From NCBI GenBank assembly GCA_024663395.1, contig JANFAH010000002.1, positions 4,712,001 through 4,776,000 of the forward strand: a stretch of 64,000 nt of DNA, in the 5' to 3' direction. This stretch comes from Pisolithus tinctorius. Lineage: Eukaryota > Basidiomycota > Agaricomycetes > Boletales > Pisolithaceae. The notes beneath the pieces were generated by a model. That model did no database searches and had not been told where the DNA came from. It was given only the letters and a program-made list of their open reading frames with translations. Numbering within the stretch: position 1 is the first letter of the stretch; each line of letters starts with the position of its first letter. A program made the position numbers and the translations under genes. This document shows positions 1 through 13,146 of this stretch, in pieces.

Positions 1-129
1 CTGGCATTATTGTGAGTAGTCATCTAGCAACTTTCTTCCCTTTTCGTGTTAGCGTTCGACTACATCCAGGCCCTTGGAGTGCATTTTCATGATATATATG
101 TATGCGTTCTATTCTCACACGGCCTATAG

Positions 130-1540
130 GAGTCTCTGTTTTTCGTCACCCAAGCACTGACGGTCTTGAGCTGGAGTCGCTTATCCGATCATGTCGGCCG
201 GAAACCCGTATTACTTGTCGGTCTCATGGGTCTGAGCATGTCCAATCTATGTTTTGGACTATCCAGAACATTCTGGGCACTCGTCGCAAGGTAAGAATTC
301 TCGTAGTGCACTCAGTTTGAACTGTAATCTGGATTCTGACCATAGTCGATGCATTGCTGGAGCCTTAAATGGTAATGCCGGCGTGATGAAAAGCATCATA
401 GGGGAAATAACAGACAACACCAACATGGCCCGGGCGTTTGCACTTCTCCCTATCGTTTTCTCTGTTGGTGCTTCAATTGCGTACGTAAATGTGTTCCTAT
501 GCCCGCCGGGTGCTGAATATCAGGCACTTGACAGTCCTCTTTTTGGAGGCGGGTTGGCGAAGCCGCATGACCATTGGCCCGAGCTCTTCTCAGGGTCGTT
601 CTGGGTGCAATACCCGTACTTCCTTCCTTGTCTTGTATCCGCTTCGTACGCTGCATTCTCATTCTTCATAACTGCGCTGTTCTTGGGGGAGGTGAGCCGG
701 TGACATATACCTATGTTGAATGGCTAACCACCGTAGAATATAGTCACTACCCTCGAAACGACACGAGAAAATCCCACATCCAGAGCTACCCTCAATAGAT
801 GCTCAGGTTGACCCAGGTAGTTCTCCTGTACCAATCGGTACACTACTCAAAACCTATTCGGTGATGATACCCATCGCAAATTATGGTATACTGGCTCTCG
901 TCGACATTGGCTTTTTCGCTCTTGTGCCCTTGTTTTACTCAAGCCCCATTGAAATTGGGGGATTGGGACTGTCACCATTCGCCATTGGCATGTGCATGAT
1001 GGCATTTGGCATTGGCAACGGCCTGTTTCAAATGCTGGTCACGGCTCGGGCAGTAGATCGTTTTGGTGCAAGGAGGGTGTTTTGTTCGACCATACTTGCA
1101 TTCTTCCCTATCATTGCTACGTTCCCGATTATGAATTGGGTTATCCAAGTTCAAAAGGAAGTTGGTCCAGCCATCTGGACACTCATCGTTACTCAGCTAC
1201 TCTTGTGGTCAGTGGTTAATATGTCCTATGGTATGTGACCCATTACTCGATATAGTGAGCAGATTCCCCGTTCAATTGATAAATCACAGGTGTTATCTTC
1301 GTGTTTATCACGAGGGCTTCGCCAAATAAGTACTCGCTCGGTACAATGAATGGTCTCAGCCAAACTACGACGTCGTTTGCAAGGGCAATGGGGCCAGCAG
1401 CATTCACTTCGTTGTTTGCGTTCTCAAAAGAATACAACTTACTTGGAGGAAATCTGGTATACATTGTGCTCCTGATCGTTTTATGTTTGTTAGTCTTCTT
1501 GTCGAGGTGCCTTCCGGAGTTGAAGAAAGACGAGCCGTAA
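130..1540 (+). CDS. MFS transporter, DHA1/ZIFL-like, 5' end missing
   Basis: A major-facilitator membrane carrier, probably plasma or vacuolar membrane; the substrate cannot be read from sequence. Exons 130-290, 346-691, 744-1230 and 1290-1540 join with all phases matching to give 414 residues. The first residues seen are the loop between helices 2 and 3, with motif A (WSRLSDHVGRKP), followed by the family signature ALNGNAGV. Helices 1-2 lie upstream, partly outside the window; an acceptor site at 129 shows that an exon precedes 130, but I could not place it. The C-terminal half has alternating hydrophobic helices and a short Lys-Asp-Glu-Pro tail. The NGN signature and motif A are typical of the fungal multidrug/zinc-induced-facilitator-like group. 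Family call is firm, function is inferred. Confidence 0.85.
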
Positions 1541-2094
1541 AAAAAGCAGTTACTTGACCACGGTCACCCCGAGGATACTTACGATGATTTCTCCCATGCA
1601 TGTTATCACATATGTAGCATATGTAGCACCAGAGCGAGGATTCTTCAAGGCTCTTAGACTAGAGGATGTTATAGAAGCGTCACCCCCACGTGCCTTGTGA
1701 TAGTCGCCCGAAGGTTGATGTCATGAGTCGTTCATAAAAGGGCATTCTGGATTACGATTGAGCAGCAGTGCGCCCCCGATTAAAGAACGACAGAGTCGAT
1801 CGTGGGTCATGATCCTGGTTGTTAAGTTCAGTGGACCAATGAATCGGCGCATAGCGGCAGCGATGCACATTGCAATACCTGTTTTTGAGACCGACAGGTC
1901 AGACACATACTGCGTGCCTGTTCGGCGAATTCCTGGTCCAAAACCACACCCATGTGGGTAACTTCTGAAGGAGATACGAGTTGATATGCATTCCGTTCTT
2001 CTGATCTCCAGCACCATCAGAATGACTTGAATATGCAGCTGAGATACTCACGACTTCACTCCGGGATCGCTGTTAGATTGCACTGCACACAAGG

Positions 2095-2554
2095 CAGCCC
2101 TACTCATGGATCTGATAGGTCTGGGCATGTCTACAGTGCACTTAAGTATGCGAGCAACACCACCACCCGCTTACTATTCTGTTCCTAATTATATGTCCGG
2201 AGTAATTGACGCAGCGAGGGTACCTGAATAGCAACCGTTGTGCTGCGAACGACATCGGAAGCATGATCGAAACATGGCACAAACATTTCACGCTTGCCTA
2301 GCAAAATAAGTGACGTAGGTCGGCCTCTGACTGGCTATGGTATTCTGCCGCCGGCAACCCGTTCCAAGAATTATTCGTTCCCAAGTCAACAGGGAGGTTC
2401 GGGGAGAACAAAACTTGCTGTCGCCACGCTGCTGGTTGGGAAATCCGGGCCCTCACGTTTCACCACTTTGTTTGCGTGCAGATGGTATGCGTCCGATTTG
2501 AACCTGCAAGGTGTCACAAACTTACAAAAATATCGGTTATCAACTTCGTGCTGA
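2095..2554 (+). pseudogene. Possible decayed second copy of the MFS transporter
   Basis: Two patches in the 1.3 kb after the MFS gene look like worn copies of it. Near 2105-2135 a frame reads GLGMST, like GLSMSN in the intact gene. Near 2447-2500 a stretch reads GPSRFTTLFA, like GPAAFTSLFA in the last exon, and the DNA is also similar there. No continuous frame remains. Chance similarity of hydrophobic segments is possible, so this is a weak call. Confidence 0.28.
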
Positions 2555-2853
2555 TGACCTGTGATGCACGGCAGAACGATTCGCACGATGCTCGATCTTC
2601 AATTTCCAAGGCCATAGGTTCAGCAGATTTCATGCTGTTGTTGGCTTCCCAAAGGACATGATGAGCTCGGTCTCCCCGATTTTTTTAAGAAATAGAGAAA
2701 GGAGTATTGGGGGACAATACCTGACGACAATGCATAAAACTCGCGAAGATATTTTGCACGTTTAGCCGTGCTCAGATACTTCTCCGTCAGTGCCTTTTGT
2801 CAGAATATGATGATATGCGCAGTGATACAGTCGCCCTCAAAGATCACTAGTCA

Positions 2854-3283
2854 CTAGTGTTGCATGACCTCTGCGCCCTTGCTCTCTTTCTTCGTGAGTT
2901 CATTCCTAATAGTCTGTTGAGCCGACATGGTTTCATCGTAGAAGGACTAAGCCAGCTCACCTTAACTGTATGCTGAACTCGTCTTCGATATCGTCATCGT
3001 CCCAGTTATCCTCCCATAACTTGTCGCCTCCTGACTTGGCAACGCCAGGAGCAGTGCCACCCAAGTGCGCGAGGTCAGTCTCAGAGTCGTCCCAATCTGA
3101 TGTGTGCAGTTCCCCCTCAGCTACAGAACACGCTCGTGGACATGTTGGCGCACCTGCGACCGGGAACTCCTCAAACTCGTCGTCTTCTTCCAAGACGCCG
3201 AGATGTTGGGTCCCATCCGTCTTTTGTTTCTCGGATATCTTTGAGTTCTCCGTCGGCTTGGATGTACTTGCGGTGGAGGACAT
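2854..3283 (-). CDS. SEM1: Sem1/Dss1, proteasome lid and TREX-2 acidic subunit
   Basis: A small, disordered, highly acidic protein that is a stoichiometric part of the 26S proteasome lid and of TREX-2 mRNA export complexes. Exons (minus strand) 3154-3283, 2961-3096 and 2854-2905 give 105 residues. The two hallmark acidic blocks are both present: [11 protein letters not shown] and, across the first intron, [16 protein letters not shown] followed by QLR. The third exon adds the basic-acidic helix [17 protein letters not shown], matching the short C-terminal helix of the family. The N-terminal 30 residues and a Gly-rich insert between the blocks make it longer than the usual 70-90 residues. The start is the first ATG upstream of the acidic block. 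The gene is easily missed because its last exon is 52 nt. Confidence 0.92.
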
Positions 3284-3995
3284 TTTGAGGATAACACTAG
3301 TAAAACGCGGTGACTGGACGCGTCATTGTACCTCGTGGGAATCTCAATCTCTTAAAGATAGGATCTAATGTAAATGACTGTGTAACTATTAGTGTACCAT
3401 GGAACGCCCTTTCATCCGGTCGCCATAGTCGACCGGCGTCCGTGCCCTGTTCTTACCGTTCGGCGCCGTTACGCAGTCCAAGAAGATCAACGGATATAGG
3501 TAGCAATCATTTTCCTAGCGAATACGTCCAGTGAGAAATGCACCACCTCAGCCCACTACCGGGCACGGGTACCCGATTTTATGGTGCTACAATGTCCGGC
3601 GAACTATATCCCAACATATGCACATGGTGTTGCCTTGCGTTGCGAACCTAATACCCATCCTTCCATGCAAACGGGTCTCAAGTACACTTGAGATCTTCTC
3701 CTCGATACCATTCCGAATATTCATGGTGAGCAACAATTCGCATTTTAATGCCACCAGTGGCGACGCGAACGTCATTCGAAATCAAACCAAGACAACTGCC
3801 AAGACTTCAAAGAATTCGCATTACATCGCTCAGAGCGACAAGTCCGGCCGGGATGTGGCAATTTTCTGATATGACATGGCAGGCACCGTGCTGCGCTTGG
3901 TTGAGCGGATACGGTCGACTTCTCACTTATGCCTCCGTGTGATAGGTTCGTTGCGAAGGAAACACACATACCCACGACGGAGCATTACGGTTCAC

Positions 3996-4002
3996 TATAA
4001 AA
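3996..4002 (+). promoter_or_regulatory. TATA box of the polygalacturonase gene
   Basis: A clean TATAAAA lies 44-50 bp upstream of the polygalacturonase ATG at 4046. The 5' untranslated leader would therefore be very short. Position fits a core promoter of a strongly regulated secreted-enzyme gene; this is inference from sequence only. Confidence 0.5.
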
Positions 4003-4045
4003 CCACACGGTGTCTGCTGAGGATGATTTCCTGAAGCCGATCATC

Positions 4046-5967
4046 ATGTACGCCAGTTTGACTCTCTTGTCTATCCTGATTCTCGCGAGCGCAACTTCGG
4101 CTGGCAGCGACTGTACAGGAGTTATCCAGTCCTTGAATGATGTCGCATCGGCCGTCCAGTGCAAAACTGTTAACATATACGGATTCACTGTTCCTGCTAA
4201 CCAGGGCTTCGTGCTCAATCTTTTAGATGGAACGACAGTAAATGTTTGTGAGTGACCGATATCATTTTGGTCTTGCATTTGTTTTGACACCAACGGTTCA
4301 GATGGGGATATCGAATTCAGCGATGGCTTCACAAAAGGTCCATTATTCACAGTAACGTAAAGGATCTCATTTGCTTCATGTGGATTTTTGCTCACAATAC
4401 TGCCTTAGGGGAAACGATATCACGTGTTAGTTAAAGCATCATTTTTTCCTGGAGGGAAACTCATTCATTGTCCAGTCAATGGGAATGACCACAAATGGAA
4501 TGGTTCTGGTCCTTCTTACTGGGTGAAGTCGGCGATAGTAGGGCATTCGGACGATCATCGCTAACCTGTGGTTGAAATTTAGGACGGTAAAGGAGGTTCA
4601 GGCGGTTTAACCAAGCCTAACCCAGTGATGAGGTGATCACGGTGCTAATATCTATGTCAGTTAACTTACAAAGGCAACAGCGTTGGCATTACAGGGACCT
4701 TCTCTGTGCGCCATCCCGCTTATTTTTGAAGTACCCATTTTTACGCGCATATTCACTGACAGGGAGTATATCTTCTTAATTCACCTATGATAGCATTTGA
4801 GATCTGGAATGGCCCGTTAATCATTGACGGCGTTACGGTGGATAACCGTAAGCAAGTTTTGATCCTTTCAAAGGTCAATTGGTCATTATCTCGACTAGGG
4901 GAAGGTAACTACGCGAACTCTAGAAGTGACGGTGTTGCTGCGGGTAAGTTCTGCATCTGAAACTCTTCTACGCTCCTGAAAACCACGCTAGGCCGCAACA
5001 CCGACGGTTTTGACGTTGGCGGAGACGGTATAACAATTCAAAATTGGTAATTCCCCGCGCGTGCTTTACATTTAAGCAACTCGATTAACTCACCATCATC
5101 AGCGTCGTTATCAATCAGGTAATACATTTTACCACGTCCTAGAAGTAATCATTCGCTTATTCGTACAGGATGATTGTATTGCCATCAGCTGGGGAACGAA
5201 TATCACAGTGCACAACAACTATTGCGAGAGCGGCCATGGAATATCTCTCGTAGGTTCTATTCTTCCTGGAATTGGCGCGTTCCGAATTGTCCACAGACCT
5301 CATCTATATCCGACACAGTAATAGAAAACATAGTTATTTCGAACAATACGTTCGTTGACAGGTATGTGTCATTTCTGCTCTCGAGCTCAGACGAACGGAC
5401 CCATTATGTTCTACAAAGCGAGCAGGCGTTGCGCATTAAAACATCTCAAACTACTCAGGGTAGCCGCGTCTCTAACGTTGTTTACACGGTATGGTGGCTA
5501 GCCAACCTGATGCGATGTTTTGCTGACCTTCTTGTAGCACAACAGTGCTAGTGGCTGTACCGACTTTGGTGTGTTAATTACGCAGGTAAAGTAACTGGTC
5601 GTCACCGATGTACGATCTTCACGCTCCCCACAGAGCTACCCTGCTGCTCTAGGAACGCCTGGAAATGGAGTCGACATTTCAGTAAAGCCGAGTTCATGAC
5701 CGAATCATCTGTACGACTTACAAACTGTTGCACAGAACGTCACCTTCTCAGGCTTGAACAACATCTCTACGACCAGCAGCGCTTACATGGTCGCGGTCAA
5801 TTGTGGCGTCGACTCCTGCATTGGTGAGCTGCGCGTATCATCAGGAACCAGATTTTGTTCTGATATCTGCTTCTAAAGGGCCATGGGATTGGTCAGGTCT
5901 TGCCACGGACGGAGGCAAAGTTGGTCCGAACACCAACTGTCCTGAGATTTCTGGTTTTAGCTACTGA
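4046..5967 (+). CDS. Secreted endo-polygalacturonase, glycoside hydrolase family 28
   Basis: Hydrolyses alpha-1,4 bonds of homogalacturonan in plant cell walls. Seventeen exons: 4046-4247, 4302-4356, 4409-4425, 4476-4522, 4583-4624, 4661-4705, 4763-4847, 4899-4943, 4992-5046, 5103-5118, 5169-5249, 5297-5361, 5419-5488, 5538-5585, 5634-5681, 5736-5823, 5879-5967. They sum to 1098 nt (365 residues), the usual family size. A signal peptide (MYASLTLLSILILASATSA) is followed by a short pro-region and a right-handed beta-helix. All GH28 catalytic motifs are present: NTD (Asp184), DD (Asp204/205), GHG (His226) and RIK (Arg257/Lys259). The start ATG opens directly on the signal peptide. Oddities are two micro-exons (16 and 17 nt) and one implied intron of only 36 nt (4625-4660), the one junction I regard as uncertain. 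No stop or frameshift is needed elsewhere, so the gene looks intact. Confidence 0.93.
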
Positions 5968-6241
5968 AATAAAACCGTGCTTTACCGATGCAAAGGAAGT
6001 ACGACTACACGCTGCGCAGGTTGCACGAGCCACATACGTACATTCATCATTGTTTGGTATAATAACCGGAAATTGAAGAGTCTGGTGTCATCATAACGTA
6101 TGTTCACTGTTCAAGTCGGACTATTACACCGTGTCGTTCGCCCAGTGCGTGCATTCTTATTTCTTAAGAAAGATTATGCTCCTTTCTAAGGTAGGTAAAA
6201 ACAAGCAGCTTGGGTACCTCTCATAATGTACTTCCATTTTG

Positions 6242-6954
6242 TTTATTCTGTCAACTTCTGCCAATTGCATATACAGCTCGCTTGCCTCCTATTTACCCTT
6301 CTCCGACATCACCCTCGCCCACGTATCGTTGAACAGATCATTAACGAGGCCGTACAACTGGAAAACGAGCTTCTGTCAGGTAGGATCTTTCCAAGTTGAA
6401 AAAGAAAAAGCCTAAACTTGATAAGATGCCGTTCCCGTCAACACCTTGGGCATAAACCCCAAAGTCATGTCAGAGTTGGTTCAGTTTCTCGCTGACGATC
6501 TCCTCCTCTCATAGGTCACAATAAATTGCATCAATCCATTCCCTTTCATGCCGACGAATCTGTATCGCACGCATCAAGCACCAAAATCAAATGAAGCCAT
6601 TCGTCTCCCCCAGCGCCTGCGCAGCGCGACGTCCAAGAATTCTCTTCCGCAAACTTGTGAGTAACGCCTCCAAAATAAAAAAAAAGGGGTTAACATTTCT
6701 CAAAACCTCTGAAGCATTTCCAACGTCGAGTTTTAACAAACTGCCATTAAATTCCGCTTTTCCTTATTTATCTTTTTTTTTTTCGACGTGCCCCATTTTA
6801 TTATACTCCTTATCTTTTCCGACATACTAAAACAAATTGTCAATAAAATTTGTGAAAAAGGAAGTGATATTTAAGTCCAAAGCCCAAAGCCGTGCTCTCC
6901 CGCGTCCTGGATTGCCCGCAGGGCCGGTGTATTTATTCTGTCAACTTCTGCCAA
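6242..6954 (+). repeat. Pair of 23-bp direct repeats
   Basis: An identical 23-bp sequence occurs at 6242-6264 and again at 6932-6954, starting TTTATTCTGTCAACTT in both. The first copy sits just before the ribonucleotide reductase relic. Flanking bases differ. It may mark a small duplication or an excised element. Confidence 0.6.
6276..6555 (+). pseudogene. Relic of ribonucleotide reductase small subunit (C-terminal part)
   Basis: After an acceptor-like AG at 6275 the frame reads LACLLFTLLRHHPRPR and then EQIINEAVQLENELLS, a 47-nt GT-AG intron, and then DAVPVNTLGINPKVMSEL. This order matches the C-terminal helices of class I ribonucleotide reductase R2 (family pattern: EAV-x-IEQEFLTDALPV-x-LIG-x-N). 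The frame then meets a TAG after ADDLLLS, and the following codons still resemble the family's NPFDFM element (INPFPFM). The N-terminal two thirds, with the iron ligands and radical tyrosine, are absent. It is a truncated, stop-containing fragment, not a working gene. Confidence 0.65.
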
Positions 6955-9900
6955 CAGCACTACTAATACTGTCAGGTGATGATCTGGAAGTTTGTACTGT
7001 ACTTGTACCACTCTGCACCGCATCGGCCTGATCCCAAGGACTGTCCGTTCAACGGGCCCCCGATTCCAAACAGGCCGGGAGTGCGTGGTGGAACTTCCAT
7101 TTCCTCCCGAGCACAGACGAACGACATCCTATGATCTTATTTGTGCCTGAAGGCCCGAAGACCAAGTTAGTGATGTAAGTGCCAAATGCCAATCGGCATG
7201 AAAGAGTGTCATGCATGCAGTCTTTTTCGTATTCACTGAGGAAATGCGTGATAAAAACAACTACCTAGCAACAACTAGTGTGTTAATGGTACGTCGGATC
7301 GCCATATTATCCGCCACCGTTCTCTGCATGAGACTCACCGATTTCGTTGGAGTTTCAGTGATACCTAAAGTAACCCTGCGGAAGGAGTTCCACCGGAGTG
7401 ACGGCATTGTCCAAGTCTCTGATTTACCAAGGATCTACGCGCCTTTTTCTCCGCCAGGCAATCCGCGACATTACTTCTTCACCTGTAACATGCATCTAGA
7501 GTCTTTTTATATATAGCCCAATTCGTACTGTCAGCCAGCCGTGTGCTCGCCGCGCGGTATATTGCGTTATCAGGGTGAAAAGCAACACTTAGAGTATATA
7601 CAAATAAGCCAACGTTGATTCCATTGCAGGTGGAAGTGTACCAGCTGACTCGGCTGGCCGGGGCTGGTGACCTCTGTATTCCGCCTTCAATCAATCGACG
7701 CAAGCTCCGCTGAGTTCGACACCCTCGAAGCCCTCTTACTACATATCAGGACATGTCTCCACGGACGACCCGTGTTGATTTGAAATCTGAGGGGCAACAA
7801 GTCGTCGACGATGACCTGCGCCTTCCCGTCCAACGCCGGGTCTTAAATGTTCTCCCACTTCGAAGACTATACGCCCCGGATTCCGGGGGTATTCTATATA
7901 GCACCGGTCCGACACGATCATTGACGTCCGCCGCAGAGACCAGGAGGAAAAACCCGCAATGAACGCGGAGCCGAAGAAAGGAAGCAGTGAGCCGTGTGCA
8001 GATTTCGGTAGCACAAAAAAGCTTATTGGAAGAGCGTTCAAGGAAGCGCGACCATGCGATGATGACAGCAGTGACAACTGCCTCGGAGAGGGAGAAAGAA
8101 GTCGAATTCGAACTCATGTGATTGCTTGTCATTACCCACGAAGTGGGAGAACTATCTGCCTATTCAAGCAGCTGATAGAGTTCGGATTAGATAAAAAAAT
8201 AATGGATTGTCACGGCTGCACGACAGAAAACATCCAGACGTCTTTGATCAGTATGTGTTCCAGTTTCTTACCTTGCTAATGCAGTCCCATAGAGAAACTA
8301 TCTATTCCTTTCGCAAGGTCGAAATAAAACGCCCCGCGCTACTAGTTCCGACGAAGATTGATCATGTGCATGATCCCCTTCATCACCTCGAATTCATTTC
8401 CCTCGGTGAACGTGTGCAGTGTCGCTTGCTGACACCATCATAGTCGCGAAACAGGCTCCTCCTACCACCTCGGGATTAGTATCAGCGCCTCTCGGATCAT
8501 CGTGCGAGACTATATAGGTATCCATCGAGCATGAATAGATAAGACGACGGTTCGCGATAACCCTCCGACATCATCCAAGATCTGATGCCACGAGCCACCC
8601 AACAAGTGCTGGTTGGGTCCAACGGGAAAGTAAGTGCCATCTGTCACATCACCCTGGCTATCGCATTAGTACGGTCGTGTGCAGGTGCAGCGGATTTTCA
8701 CGTACCATGCACAGATAGCCCCAGGGTTTGGACCATGATAACTTCCCCGCATCATGACCGCAGCAGAGAAGTCGACGGAGGACACCTGTGAGAGGCTACA
8801 CACATACAGTGTACTTAGCGTGGAGTTGCAGGAAGTCGGCTGTAGTTGGGAAGTCCATGTTAGCATCACATCACATCCCCTCGAAAACTGACCATAGCTA
8901 TTAATACCAGGGCTCCGCAATATGAATGTGATCAGTGCCGCTACAAAATACAAATATCAAGCTGTTCCGGCAGACGGATTCCACGAGAGTCCACGTCTAG
9001 CACGGCAGAAGGGTTTTATGAAAGTCGTTTGAGACCAGTGATTGATACTGATAAGGGAGGCCTGGTGGTCCAAGTAGCTGACAATGACACAATGAATCAC
9101 GGGGGTGGGTGGTGGTGGTGGTGGTGGACTAGGGGGTGGAGCATGTGTATAAGGCGGAACAGGAGATAAGTACTTGTGCAAAGAACGATGCAGGATGGGT
9201 AAATCTTTGAATTGGGCCGGCATCCCGATGTACCCTACTTGGGTGTCTGGGAGGACCTGAAGGTCTTACTCATCGTCATCAAAGATCTTCTTCACATGCA
9301 CGGGGGGAAGCTCCCCTCCTTTCCAAATTAGTTGCGACCACCCCACCAACACGCATCTGCCCCGTTGATGATTTCTATGATCCCACCAATATGGAAACTG
9401 AGATCGTTGGCGTCCTGGATAGACACATGGGTATCATAACAATGGGCCGATTCCGTTAGCTTGTGTCATGAACCTTACCTCGCTCCTCCGAGGCGTCAAA
9501 GTCACAGCCTGGACCCCCGTCGTGGTAGGCACGCCGGTCAATATACCCAGGTCTAATGGTTTCTCTGTCAGGTCTGTGGTGGAGGCACTGGATGGAAACC
9601 CAGCACAGGAAAGGATCTCCGAGATTTCCCTGATATCACTGGCATTTGGTCACAAGCGATGAGCAACTCGATATTTGTCGTGTCTAGGGAATGATATGAG
9701 CGGACATGCTGGGCATCGGGGACCCAGCTTTGCCAAGATATTCAGGCCACCACCGTACGGGATCTGGTTATGAGCGATGAGATACTCGATGTTCTATTGC
9801 GACTGGGAGAAGATGTGATGGAAAGACGGCTCAGGCGTCCCTTCGATAACTAGCGGCAATTAATGTGAGCGCACGGACCACGCGACTACCGCGTGCATGA

Positions 9901-12900
9901 ATCCGACATACCTGTTTACGGGGTGCCCTACCACCGGTGGTCTTACGGACAGCTTGTTTGGTGCGGGGGCCATCTCCGGTGGAAGACGCTCGGAACGCGT
10001 CGACCGGGAAAGATGCGGTCGGTCATAATAAGAAAAGCAACGTGTTTTGTACTTCCCACGGTTTGCCCACGGTCCAAATTACCAATGCCAGCCAACGCCA
10101 CCGCAACGCTTGCGAGAAGCACTCATAACATATACAGGCACGCACTTCTGGAAATGCAATGGGGAAGACTTTATGACCGCGGTGCCATCGCTTTACCTGC
10201 CCTCCCCGAAAGATAAGACACTGCAGTTCACTGGATACCCGTTGCTGGGAGACAATCTCATCCAGTAGCATCACTGGTGATGGGATAGCTCGATATTCAT
10301 GGACTTTGGTTTCGGTTCTGTGGCGGCTCGGTATGTACATACGTACAGCCTCTGTCGGGCGCGATAGCTAAGACTCTTTGATTTCGTTCCTTTATACACG
10401 AGGCAATGATAACGGCAAGGAATATATACGGAGACCCAAAACATCCTCGATCTAATACTTGATATGCGAACAGCATGTAAGTATTAGTACCACTTGGCAA
10501 GGACGCTCAGAACTCACCCACCCAATAGCAGAATGAATCAGGGTTAGCCTTATCCAAATAGGTAAGGTTGAACCATGCTTTATATCGTCCGGTGCCTGTG
10601 CTCCACGGCAAGTTCGAAGTTCCCACCACAAAGCCGTGGCAGGGGAAAATGTAGAAGCGGATTGCAATGTTTGGTTTGGGTCTTTTTGGCAAAATCCCAG
10701 TCGAGCTGAAAACCAATCAGAGTTTTTAAAAAAACAGAGTAAAACACATACCGGTACATCGGTAGGCAACCGAATCATTAGGAGCAGACGAAGTACCTTG
10801 TCTTCGATGCCTTGATTGTGATACCCCGAACTGGCCTCCACGACACGGGCTCTAGCATTAGACAGAAGAGTTCTCCCACTCTTATTTCTCATATCGTGCA
10901 ATCGTAGAGCGGCTCCGAACAAAGACGCAGTTGATAAAACGGGCGTATGCTCTTTATTATAATCACAGCTACCCGTGAGTCTTATTGATGGTATGGGTGA
11001 TCATTAAGCCTAACTAAGCATACCGTTTGTTGTGTGCGCTCCCATCATCATGACTATTAGCTGGTTCCGAGGCATTGCTGTCATTCTCCTACTTCATTTC
11101 TCCACGCCATCGGCTGTAAATTTCAGGCTATCCTCGACCAGTTTATGCCTCGTCTTACCACAGTCTGTATCCGTGCCCGACGGTGCATTCCATGTTGGGA
11201 CTCACAAGCACTGTAACGGCCAAAGAAGTCGCTCATGAAGGTACCCGACGGTCGCTCTCTAAATTTCCTTACGGGTCATAAGTGCCGAGGAATACCGACG
11301 GCCCGGTCCGTATGATGAACAACCGATCTCACATATTGCGACTAGTCGAAAAGCACCCCTGCGTTTCCTGTGACCTCACGCCCACCTCCAACGAGATATA
11401 TTCAGTCAAGGACCAGGGTAGTCGGTGTTAATCATGACGGACATGTCGAGTGGGGTAATGAACTATCCTAGTCTGTCCCTTCATTGTGTTTATTTGGGGT
11501 TTAGGAGTGACTTGTCTTTATTCGTCAAGCCCCTGAATAGGACCTTCACGTACCTTCGTGCCTGAACGTAGTGAGGGTCTCTTGATACCTCTCACCGTAC
11601 GGGTTCTGTCCTGTTCGAAATCATTTCAAAGTAAGTACAGGTCCAATTACCAATAAACGTTCACAGTAACCACCTATCAATATCTCATAATCAGGGCTTC
11701 TCTCCGGATCCCACGGAGCCATCTTCGATCGAAGGAATGACAGCCACGGATTCGTTCGGACGAAGACAAGTGTCGTACGTTACCGTTACCATCGCACGAA
11801 ACCGGGGCGAAAACACCCTCTTCCCAGGTAAGCAGTAGGTCGGTTGACCATTCTGGTTATTCCAAATGGCTGGAAGAAGCTGCCAATGCTCAGCAGCATC
11901 GAGTTCCGTCCGCAGCAAATGCTGTTGGTCAGGCGAAAGTGATGGATAAACCCGGCAGAAAGTCCACCGCCCTGCCAATTAGTCCAACAGTCCGCCCCGG
12001 TTCTCGTAGCAGCGCTAGATATTGACAGACCTCCCCTTGACTGCCAATGATCTACCGGTCCGATTTCCGGCGACCGAACTCCGCGCAGAAGACGGTGGCC
12101 CTCGGTGACCAACCGCCCCCACGCTCTTCGTCACCGTAGTAATGACAGATATCTACTACCCTCCGATTACATCTCGAAACATGAATCATGAATGCAGTGA
12201 ATTTTCACCCTTCTCTTTCTTCTTTCTTCGTGGGTTCGTTTCTTCGCCCGAGTTCCTAGCATGATGACTCCCATAACAAAGTATTTCTTTTATTTGCAAA
12301 GTACTCACTCCGCGGTTACATCTGTACGTGCCAACCAGTGTGCACCGATCAGATTGAAGAATGCACTCCAAGAAGCAGAAGGGTTGCCATCTGTATGCAG
12401 TGCCCTAGGTGCTGTGTGTGTGTGTTCCTAAGTAAATTAACACCATCTATCTAACTGTCTGAACTTCATCAAATGCGTTGGTCACTATCCTCGTATATTG
12501 GTTCCGGCACTAGCACATGCCATTTACGGTATTAATTTTGCTGACAAGGCATCGCAATGCCGGCGGTGCTTTGTTCCAAGGTCATTTGAAATTTACGTAA
12601 GACAGGTTCGCCACCTCAGTCGTCGTATGACACCAAGTGAATATGTGGGAGGATGATGAACACACTTGATGCGGCGGCGCCCATGGATACCTGTGGGTAA
12701 CCTGGGGAGCTCGGAGTGCTATGGGAGTCGGTCACCAAAGTTTCAAATAACAGGCATCAATTCCGTCAGTTAACCAATCTGAGCTTCGTTGCACCCCGTG
12801 GCGTAGGGAAAAAAGAGGCCGAGTGCTCATATTCACCGCCGCGATCAGAGCGCCAAGTGTTACTCTACAAACGATCACAATCCACGTGAAAGCCTTTTAA

Positions 12901-13146
12901 AAATCAATAAAGCAGCAAGAGCTACATAAGGATAAGATGAGCAAGGGAAAAGAAAACGATATATGTATGTGTATAGCTAGATCGAACATTCCAAAAACCA
13001 TGCCTTGAACATTGTGTTACCATGAAATGAAATCGCGTTTAGTTTCGTCTCAAAGGTCGTCGGCGGTCGTCCAAAGCATCTCCATCGTACAGTCCGGTGA
13101 CGGATCGATCATGAAACATTACTTTGACCCACGCTACGCGGTTCGC
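6556..13146. other. 6.6 kb without a recognisable gene
   Basis: Only short frames in all six phases. I found no domain I could name and no chain of splice-compatible exons. A minus-strand frame at 10452-10922 (156 codons) and a plus-strand frame at 7959-8279 are open but lack a recognisable family. The stretch may hold decayed genes or unfamiliar repeats. Confidence 0.5.
9101..9127 (+). repeat. Short (GGT)n microsatellite
   Basis: A run of GGT/GTG triplets, slightly interrupted at its left edge, lies in intergenic DNA. On the minus strand it appears as ACC repeats. No coding role is apparent. Confidence 0.7.

Noticed and set aside
9101..9127. CRISPR-like or tandem array
   Set aside because: Only a short GGT microsatellite; no spaced repeats occur anywhere in the window, which is eukaryotic.
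10452..10922. 156-codon minus-strand ORF considered as a P450 or pheromone-receptor fragment
   Set aside because: Resemblance to helices of either family is too weak and no signature motif is present.
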